Shown piece by piece: positions 58,598 through 64,000 of a stretch of 64,000 nt of DNA (positions are counted from its first letter, which is position 1; each line of letters opens with the position of its first letter). This DNA is from Streptomyces tanashiensis. Its GTDB lineage: Bacteria; Actinomycetota; Actinomycetes; Streptomycetales; Streptomycetaceae. The notes beneath the pieces are model-generated. The model searched no databases. It was given only the letters and a program-made list of their open reading frames with translations, and was not told the origin of the DNA. The stretch covers positions 1,054,001 to 1,118,000 of the forward strand of contig NZ_BMRZ01000003.1 in the NCBI RefSeq assembly GCF_014648895.1. The letters are read 5' to 3'. A program made the position numbers and the translations under genes.

Positions 58598-59279
58598 TCT
58601 CCGAGGCGCTCACCGCACCCCCGTGACCGTGGTCGTACGCCAGGTCCACGAGCAGGCCGATCCGCTGCGCCAGTTCCAGGACCCGCACCGCACGCGGCGG
58701 ATAGCCCGGGGCCAGCACCTCGCGTCCGACCTCCGCCCGCGCCCGGTAGGCCTCGCGCGCCGCGTCCGCCGCGGGGCCCGAGGCCGCCACGTCCAGCCGG
58801 GTCAGCACCGTCGTCGCGTCCCGCAGCGCCTCCGCCAGCTCACGCTCCGCCTCACCGAGGGACGGCACATCCGCGGGCGGAGCCTCCCGTACCGCCAGGC
58901 AGTGCCAGGCCACCGAGACGTGCACATCGCCCGCCGGCCCCGCCTCCGTGACCTCCGGCACGAGACCGTACGGCGCGCCGAAGCCCACCACCGCCTCCTC
59001 CGCCTCCAACGCGCGCGCGTTGAAGTCCGGCGGACCGCTCAGCCCCAGCGGATGCCCCGGCGCCGGCAGCGCGACCCGCCACCCGGTCACCCCGAGACGC
59101 CGCAGCCGGCCCAGCGCGAGCGTCAGCCCCACCGGCCCCGCCTCACCCGGCAGCCCCTCGACGCGGTGCACCGCGTCCTCCCCGACAATCGCCGTCGCCG
59201 CCTCGTCGGGCGACACCGCCCCGGCCAGCAGGGCATTGCCCCAGGCGGCCAGACGTCCTGAACGTGGTTCCGCAAGCAT
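58488..59279 (-). CDS. Conserved hypothetical protein with duplicated 3' end
   Basis: A 263-residue cytoplasmic protein, Ala/Glu/Arg-rich. The N-terminal half has an alpha/beta look (GRLRRLGVTGWRVALPAPGHPLGL); the C-terminal half is helical with VERVARRAQVAAYNAYVEERERDRGF. I do not recognise a family. A GGGGGG precedes the ATG. A 110-base copy of the end of this gene lies just beyond its stop (see the repeat entry). Divergent from the ABC ATPase gene. Confidence 0.75.
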   Translation of the reverse strand: MLAEPRSGRLAAWGNALLAGAVSPDEAATAIVGEDAVHRVEGLPGEAGPVGLTLALGRLRRLGVTGWRVALPAPGHPLGLSGPPDFNARALEAEEAVVGFGAPYGLVPEVTEAGPAGDVHVSVAWHCLAVREAPPADVPSLGEAERELAEALRDATTVLTRLDVAASGPAADAAREAYRARAEVGREVLAPGYPPRAVRVLELAQRIGLLVDLAYDHGHGGAVSASEMAARGEALRPVERVARRAQVAAYNAYVEERERDRGF

Positions 59280-59311
59280 CCCCCCAGACTAAGGACTCAA
59301 AGGAAGCCCTA

Positions 59312-59323
59312 CGGACCGGTCCG
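59312..59323. promoter_or_regulatory. 12-base palindrome in the divergent region
   Basis: CGGACCGGTCCG is a perfect palindrome at 59312-59323, between two divergent starts (59279 and 59415). A possible operator; no regulator is adjacent. Confidence 0.4.
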
Positions 59324-59414
59324 CTCCGTCGATAACGTAGGTTTTCCCCTGGACGCCGCGCCCATCGGCGCAAGGCGACGACAAGACTCGACCGCAAGGG
59401 GAGACAACGCGCTC

Positions 59415-60212
59415 ATGAGCGATGTACTGGAGCTGGTGGACGTATCCGTGGTCCGCGACGGACGGGCTCTGGTGGACGAGGTCTCCTGGTCGGTCAAGGA
59501 GGGCGAGCGCTGGGTGATCCTCGGACCCAACGGCGCCGGCAAGACCACCCTTCTGAACATCGCCTCCAGTTACCTCTTCCCCACCAAGGGCACCGCCCAC
59601 ATCCTGGGCGAACAGCTGGGCGGCGTCGGCACGGACGTCTTCGAGCTCCGCCCCCGCATCGGCATGGCCGGCATCGCCATGGCGGAGAAGCTCCCCAAGC
59701 GCCAGACCGTCCTGCAGACCGTCCTCACCGCCGCGTACGGCATGACCGCCACCTGGCACGAGGACTACGACCCGGTCGACGAGGAGCGCGCCAAGGCCTT
59801 CCTCGACCGGCTCGGCATGAACGACTACCTGGACCGGAAGTTCGGCACCCTCTCCGAGGGCGAGCGCAAGCGCACCCTGATCGCCCGCGCGATGATGACC
59901 GACCCCGAGCTCCTCCTCCTCGACGAGCCCGCCGCCGGCCTCGACCTCGGCGGCCGCGAGGACCTGGTCCGCCGTCTCGGCCGCCTCGCCCGCGACCCGT
60001 ACGCCCCCTCCATGATCATGGTCACCCACCATGTCGAGGAGATCGCCCCCGGCTTCACCCACGTCCTGATGATCCGCCAGGGCAAGGTCCTCGCCGCGGG
60101 CCCCGTGGAGACCGAGCTCACCTCCCGCAACCTCTCGCACTGCTTCGGCCTGCCGCTCGTCGTCGAGCGCGTCGGCGACCGCTGGACCGCGCACGGCCTG
60201 CCCCTGAAGTGA
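59415..60212 (+). CDS. Orphan ABC transporter ATP-binding protein
   Basis: A 265-residue ABC ATPase with Walker A GPNGAGKTT (about 39-47), signature LSEGERKR, Walker B LLLLDEPAAGLD and switch His in MVTHHVEE. No permease gene is beside it, so it either pairs with a distant permease or works as a soluble ATPase. GGGGAG precedes the ATG. The NfeD-like gene follows after 76 bases. Confidence 0.9.
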   Translation: MSDVLELVDVSVVRDGRALVDEVSWSVKEGERWVILGPNGAGKTTLLNIASSYLFPTKGTAHILGEQLGGVGTDVFELRPRIGMAGIAMAEKLPKRQTVLQTVLTAAYGMTATWHEDYDPVDEERAKAFLDRLGMNDYLDRKFGTLSEGERKRTLIARAMMTDPELLLLDEPAAGLDLGGREDLVRRLGRLARDPYAPSMIMVTHHVEEIAPGFTHVLMIRQGKVLAAGPVETELTSRNLSHCFGLPLVVERVGDRWTAHGLPLK

Positions 60213-60288
60213 CCGGCCGGGGCACCGGCGACCCGCACAGCCGCCCGCGCCCTGTCCCGGAAGGACCCCACCGCCCTACCATGACCAC

Positions 60289-60717
60289 GTGGACATCGAC
60301 GCGTGGGTCTGGTGGCTGATCGGCGCGGTGGGGCTCGGCATTCCGCTGGTCCTGACCGCGATGCCGGAGTTCGGCATGTTCTCCGTCGGAGCGGTCGCCG
60401 GGGCGGTGACCGCCGCCCTCGGCTTCGGCGTCGTCCCCCAGGTGCTCGTCTTCGTCGTCGTCTCCGTGGCACTCGTCGCGGTGGTGCGCCCGATCGCCGC
60501 CCGCCACCGCGACGGCAGACCCGGACTCGCCACCGGCGTCGACGCCCTGAAGGGCCGTCAGGCCGTCGTCCTGGAACGGGTCGACGGCAGCGGAGGCCGC
60601 ATCAAGCTCGCCGGCGAGGTCTGGTCCGCCCGCACGCTCGACATCGGCCAGACCTTCGAACCGGGCGAACAGGTCGACGTCGTGGACATCGACGGGGCGA
60701 CCGCCGTGGTCATGTGA
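60289..60717 (+). CDS. NfeD-like membrane protein
   Basis: A 142-residue protein with three close hydrophobic helices (about residues 5-65) and a C-terminal OB-fold domain: GRQAVVLERVDGSGGRIKLAGEVWSAR and FEPGEQVDVVDIDGATAVV. This is the short NfeD1b form that pairs with SPFH proteins; an SPFH gene follows 93 bases later on the same strand. It starts with GTG. The pair probably shapes membrane microdomains. Confidence 0.92.
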   Translation: MDIDAWVWWLIGAVGLGIPLVLTAMPEFGMFSVGAVAGAVTAALGFGVVPQVLVFVVVSVALVAVVRPIAARHRDGRPGLATGVDALKGRQAVVLERVDGSGGRIKLAGEVWSARTLDIGQTFEPGEQVDVVDIDGATAVVM

Positions 60718-60810
60718 CCGAACCTCACCCATGACGCTCCGTCATCTGGGAAACTGGATCATCTGAAGAAACCCGGCAGACAACCGGCAGCGAAGGGCAC
60801 GGGGAACACG

Positions 60811-61752
60811 ATGTCAGCAGTCATCATCGTCCTGATCATTCTGGTGGTGCTCGTCTTCATCGCCCTGATCAAGACGATCCAGGTCATCCCGCAGGCGAGT
60901 GCGGCGATCGTGGAGCGCTTCGGCCGCTACACCCGCACACTCAACGCCGGACTGAACATCGTCGTCCCGTTCATCGACTCGATCCGCAACAGGATCGACC
61001 TCCGTGAGCAGGTCGTCCCGTTCCCGCCGCAGCCGGTGATCACCCAGGACAACCTGGTCGTCAACATCGACACGGTCATCTACTACCAGGTGACCGACGC
61101 CCGCGCCGCGACCTACGAGGTCGCCAGCTACATCCAGGCGATCGAGCAGCTCACCGTCACCACCCTGCGCAACATCATCGGCGGCATGGACCTGGAGCGG
61201 ACCCTCACCTCCCGCGAGGAGATCAACGCGGCTCTGCGCGGCGTCCTCGACGAGGCCACCGGCAAGTGGGGCATCCGCGTCAACCGCGTCGAGCTCAAGG
61301 CCATCGAGCCGCCGACCTCCATCCAGGACTCGATGGAGAAGCAGATGCGCGCCGAGCGCGACAAGCGCGCCGCGATCCTGACCGCCGAGGGCACCCGCCA
61401 GTCGGCCATCCTCACCGCCGAGGGTGAGAAGCAGTCCGCGATCCTCCGCGCGGAGGGTGAGTCCAAGGCCGCCGCGCTGCGCGCCGAGGGCGAGGCCCAG
61501 GCCGTCCGCACGGTCTTCGAGGCCATCCACGCCGGCGACCCGGACCAGAAGCTCCTCTCGTACCAGTACCTCCAGATGCTCCCGAAGATCGCCGAGGGCG
61601 ACGCGAACAAGCTCTGGATCGTGCCCAGCGAGATCGGCGACGCCCTCAAGGGCCTCTCCGGAGCCCTCGGCAACGCGGGCGGCGGCGTCCCCGGCTTCAA
61701 CGTCAAGGGCGACGTGCCGTCCGCACGGCGAGACGAACCGACGGTTGACTGA
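60811..61752 (+). CDS. SPFH/stomatin family protein
   Basis: A 313-residue membrane-attached protein. An N-terminal helix (about 2-22) leads to the SPFH domain (about 25-180) with VERFGRYTRTLNAGLNIVVPFIDSI and ERTLTSREEINAALRGVLDEAT. A coiled-coil of AEGxxQ/SAIL repeats follows (about 190-235). It belongs to the slipin/QmcA group, which forms large rings on membranes and usually partners NfeD, as found just upstream. A Gly-rich tail ends the protein. Confidence 0.94.
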   Translation: MSAVIIVLIILVVLVFIALIKTIQVIPQASAAIVERFGRYTRTLNAGLNIVVPFIDSIRNRIDLREQVVPFPPQPVITQDNLVVNIDTVIYYQVTDARAATYEVASYIQAIEQLTVTTLRNIIGGMDLERTLTSREEINAALRGVLDEATGKWGIRVNRVELKAIEPPTSIQDSMEKQMRAERDKRAAILTAEGTRQSAILTAEGEKQSAILRAEGESKAAALRAEGEAQAVRTVFEAIHAGDPDQKLLSYQYLQMLPKIAEGDANKLWIVPSEIGDALKGLSGALGNAGGGVPGFNVKGDVPSARRDEPTVD

Positions 61753-61844
61753 CACGTACACGTAATCCTCGTGCATGATCGGTGCGAGCCCCTCGACCCC
61801 GGCGACGCCAGGGCGGGGAGGCGACTCACTGACCATGTAAGGAG

Positions 61845-62618
61845 ATGGCGTTGTCCATCTGGGAAGCCCTGGCAGTCTTCGCCGCCGGCATCGGCGCCGG
61901 CACCATCAACACCATCGTCGGTTCGGGAACGCTGATCACGTTCCCGGTCCTCCTCGCGACCGGACTCCCCCCGATCACCGCGAACGTCTCCAACGCCCTC
62001 GGTCTCGTCCCCGGTTCGATCAGCGGGGCCATCGGCTACCGCCGCGAGCTCAAGGGCCAGAAGAACCGCGTCCTGCGACTCGGCGCCGTCGCCCTCCTCG
62101 GCGGCCTCATCGGCGCCATCCTGCTCCTGGCCCTTCCGTCCCAGGCCTTCGACGCGATCGTCCCCGTCCTCATCGGCCTCGCGCTCGTCCTGGTCCTCTT
62201 CCAGCCCCGCATCGCCGCCGCCGTGAAGCGCCGCCGCGAACAGACCGGCACCGAGGCCCACCCCGACGGCGGCCCCGTCCTCCTCGGCGGCCTCTTCTTC
62301 GCCAGCATGTACGGCGGATACTTCGGCGCCGCCCAGGGAGTCCTCTACCTCTCCCTCATGGGCCTGCTGCTCCACGACGACCTGCAGCGCATCAACGCCG
62401 TCAAGAACGTCCTCGGCGCCCTGGTCAACGGAGTCGCCGCCGTCTTCTTCCTCTTCGTCGCCGACTTCGACTGGACGGCCGTCCTCCTCATCGCCGTCGG
62501 CTCCACCCTCGGCGGTCAGCTCGGCGCCAAGGTCGGCCGCCGACTGCCCCCCGCGGTCCTGCGCGGAGTGATCATCGCGGTCGGCATCGTGGCGATCCTC
62601 CAGCTCACCCTCGGCTGA
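61845..62618 (+). CDS. TSUP (TauE/SafE) family permease
   Basis: A 257-residue protein with about eight helices. The repeat motifs GAGTINTIVGSGTLITFPVLLATG and GGLFFASMYGGYFGAAQGVLYLSLMGLL mark the sulfite-exporter/anion-permease family. Its substrate is probably a small sulfur- or carbon-containing anion. The start is uncertain: the ATG at 61845 touches the GGAG site, whereas the TTG at 61851 lies at ideal spacing. A strong hairpin follows. Confidence 0.9.
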   Translation: MALSIWEALAVFAAGIGAGTINTIVGSGTLITFPVLLATGLPPITANVSNALGLVPGSISGAIGYRRELKGQKNRVLRLGAVALLGGLIGAILLLALPSQAFDAIVPVLIGLALVLVLFQPRIAAAVKRRREQTGTEAHPDGGPVLLGGLFFASMYGGYFGAAQGVLYLSLMGLLLHDDLQRINAVKNVLGALVNGVAAVFFLFVADFDWTAVLLIAVGSTLGGQLGAKVGRRLPPAVLRGVIIAVGIVAILQLTLG

Positions 62619-62627
62619 GCCCGTGAA

Positions 62628-62669
62628 CGGAAGGGCCCGTCTCCCCACCGGGGGAGACGGGCCCTTCCG
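62628..62669. terminator. Hairpin between TSUP and HNH genes
   Basis: Arms of 19 bases (62628-62646 and 62651-62669) pair perfectly around ACCG. Placed between convergent stops ten and 21 bases away. Confidence 0.88.
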
Positions 62670-62689
62670 CACAGCTGCGGATCACGCGT

Positions 62690-63196
62690 CTACGCGGCCG
62701 AGTTGGCCAGCCACTCCGGCAGCTCGGACCGCTCGCTCGCCCGCATCGCGAGCAGCATCGCGTCCGCCGGGGTCGGCTCGAACGGCTGGTGCAGCAGCGG
62801 CATCCCCGCCTGCTCCGGCGTCCGGTCGGCCTTGCGGTGGTTGTCCTCGGCACAGGAAGCGACCGTGTTCAGCCAGCTGTCCCCACCACCCTGGGCCCGT
62901 GGCACGACATGGTCGACCGTCGTCGCCCGCCGCCCGCAGTACGCGCACCGGTGCTGGTCCCGGACCAGCACCCCCCGCCTCGACCACGGGGCCTGTCTTC
63001 GGAACGGCACCCGTACGTACCGGCAGAGCCTGATCACCCGCGGCACCGGGAGATCGACGGCGGCACCTCGCACCCTCAGCTCCGGATGGGCCTGCTCGAC
63101 GACGGCCTTGTCCTGCAGGACAAGCACCACCGCACGGTTGAGTGTGACCGTCGAAAGCGGCTCGAAGCTCGCGTTGAGTACCAGCGTGTCCCGCAT
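62690..63196 (-). CDS. HNH endonuclease
   Basis: A 168-residue protein. The N-terminal MRDTLVLNASFEPLSTVTLNRAVVL (in two parts) and the HNH core are visible: CAYCGRRATTVDHVVPRAQGG, then NTVASCAEDNHRKADRTP, with four cysteines or histidines for structural zinc. Such small HNH proteins are widespread in actinobacteria, with undefined DNA targets. ATG 63196 has GGGAGGTGGG upstream; an in-frame start at 63346 is less likely. Confidence 0.9.
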   Translation of the reverse strand: MRDTLVLNASFEPLSTVTLNRAVVLVLQDKAVVEQAHPELRVRGAAVDLPVPRVIRLCRYVRVPFRRQAPWSRRGVLVRDQHRCAYCGRRATTVDHVVPRAQGGGDSWLNTVASCAEDNHRKADRTPEQAGMPLLHQPFEPTPADAMLLAMRASERSELPEWLANSAA

Positions 63197-63308
63197 GTTG
63201 CCCACCTCCCGTGTGCCGGCCCCAGCCCCGGAAGGGGACTTCGGGCTTGGATCAACGATGGCCGGGCCGGCCGGGTCGGACAACGCAATTTTCCTGCGCA
63301 ACAAAAGA

Positions 63309-63345
63309 TGCCCGCTTCTGATCTCTCCAAGACCAGAAGCGGGCA
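63309..63345 (-). terminator. Intrinsic terminator with T-rich tail after the PEBP gene
   Basis: TGCCCGCTTCTG (63309-63320) and CAGAAGCGGGCA (63334-63345) pair, and the minus-strand sequence that follows reads TCTTTTGTT. A classical intrinsic terminator, unusual here for its T-run. Confidence 0.88.
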
Positions 63346-63361
63346 AACAACAAACGAACGA

Positions 63362-63898
63362 TCAGACCGCCGCAGGAGCCGCGTACTCACCGACCAACTG
63401 GGCACGGCCGAGCGTGTGGAACCGCAGATTGAACCCGACGGCCGCCGGCGACGTGTCGGCGTCCGGACCGAGCTTCTCCTGGTCCACCGCGTACACCGTG
63501 AAGACGTACCGGTGCGACTCCCCCGCCGGGGGAGCCGCGCCGCCGAAGTCCTTCGAGCCGTAGTCGTTCCGCGCGTGCACGGCACCGGCCGGCAGCCCCT
63601 CGAACGACCCGGACCCGGCACCCTCCGCCAGCTCCGTCACCGACGCCGGGATGTCGAACAGCACCCAGTGCCAGAACCCGCTGCCCGTCGGAGCGTCCGG
63701 GTCGAAGCAGGTCACGGCGAAGCTCTTCGTCCCCGCCGGGAACCCCTCCCAGCTCAGCCGCGGCGAGGTGTTCCCCTTCGCGTACACCTGAGCGTCCTTC
63801 AGGACCCCACCCGGCGCGACGTCGTCGCTCACCACGGTGAACGCCGCCACCGGCGGATGGAAGTCGTGGGGGAGCGGCGCCCTCTTGCCCTCGGACAC
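63362..63898 (-). CDS. YbhB/YbcL family Raf-kinase-inhibitor-like (PEBP) protein
   Basis: A 178-residue PEBP-fold protein. Conserved ligand-pocket parts are SPRLSWEGFPAGTKSFAVTCFDPDAPTGSGFWHWVLFDIP (residues about 45-85, in two motifs DPDAP and FWHWVLF), GSKDFGGAAPPAGESHRYVFTVYAV and the C-terminal helix. Bacterial members have no settled function. GTG 63898 lies seven bases after GGAGGT, which fixes the start. Ends at a T-tailed terminator. Confidence 0.92.
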   Translation of the reverse strand: MSEGKRAPLPHDFHPPVAAFTVVSDDVAPGGVLKDAQVYAKGNTSPRLSWEGFPAGTKSFAVTCFDPDAPTGSGFWHWVLFDIPASVTELAEGAGSGSFEGLPAGAVHARNDYGSKDFGGAAPPAGESHRYVFTVYAVDQEKLGPDADTSPAAVGFNLRFHTLGRAQLVGEYAAPAAV

Positions 63899-63942
63899 GT
63901 CGAGTACCTCCGAATCGTCCGTCAACGCTGACGCTGCCGAGC

Positions 63943-64000
63943 CTAGAGCCAGTTGCGACGGCCGCCGACCTCGGCGAGCCACTGGTTCAGGTACGCCGCC
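63943..64000 (-). CDS. 3' end of an unidentified gene (cut by window edge)
   Basis: The minus-strand frame reads ...AAYLNQWLAEVGGRRNWL followed by TAG at 63943-63945. The coherent hydrophilic ending, 44 bases before the PEBP start, suggests the last 18 codons of an upstream gene on the same strand. Too short to identify. Confidence 0.5.
   Translation of the reverse strand, partial: AAYLNQWLAEVGGRRNWL

Overview
The window reads as chromosomal core DNA of a Streptomyces. GC content is very high, most genes use GTG or ATG starts behind GGAGG-type ribosome binding sites, translational overlaps (ATGA, GTGA, TGATG) are frequent, and several genes are diagnostic: the nucleoid-associated protein Gbn, a cysteine-free chaplin of the ChpE type, a FabG/InhA-type FabI pair and a PHO-box-controlled Pit transporter. 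From memory the gene order follows the S. coelicolor stretch from about SCO1851 down to about SCO1790; I could not check this. I see no insertion sequence, prophage, CRISPR array, rRNA or tRNA.

Layout. 1-5.5 kb: a minus-strand cobalamin operon (cobD-cobQ-chelatase-cobO-cobB) behind a cobalamin riboswitch. 5.5-7.2 kb: a phosphate transport pair behind a PHO box. 7.4-15 kb: an alpha/beta hydrolase, an unknown protein, a VOC protein, a zinc metallopeptidase, an ABC-F ATPase, gbn and an enoyl-CoA hydratase homologue. 15-18 kb: a five-gene Asp23/Gls24 envelope set. 18-23.5 kb: a minus-strand run of TetR, DEDDh-BRCT exonuclease, zinc-binding protein, SURF1, GH15 and an atypical SDR. 23.5-27.8 kb: a divergent operon with an acetoacetate-decarboxylase-like protein, an SDR and two paralogous amidohydrolases, with a perfect palindrome between it and the TetR gene. 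27.8-32.7 kb: VIT transporter, a coupled sterol-desaturase/lysoplasmalogenase pair, a zinc alcohol dehydrogenase and a CoA-transferase. 32.7-38.8 kb: secreted subtilase, DUF485 plus solute:sodium symporter, moaA and small proteins. 38.8-45.2 kb: tyrS, the TldD/PmbA pair and fabG-fabI. 45.2-50.1 kb: a secreted four-cysteine protein, FadR-type regulator with MFS transporter and a 38-residue partner, SixA and serB. 50.3-58.2 kb: an FHA-FHA-ABC exporter, a transglycosylase-like secreted protein, a QueA homologue with SDR, a GAF histidine kinase/response regulator pair and chpE. 58.2-64 kb: a gene with a duplicated 3' end, an ABC ATPase, NfeD, SPFH, a TSUP permease, HNH and PEBP proteins.

Most of the window is housekeeping or conserved Streptomyces biology. 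The parts that look least described are the TetR-controlled decarboxylase/SDR/double-amidohydrolase operon, the possible ether-lipid pair at 28.7-30.2 kb, and two gene ends (tldD at 41.6 kb and the gene at 58.5 kb) where a hairpin-rich insert sits between exact or near-exact direct repeats of the gene's own 3' end. Many gene ends carry long GC-rich inverted repeats that look like factor-independent terminators, several placed between convergent genes.
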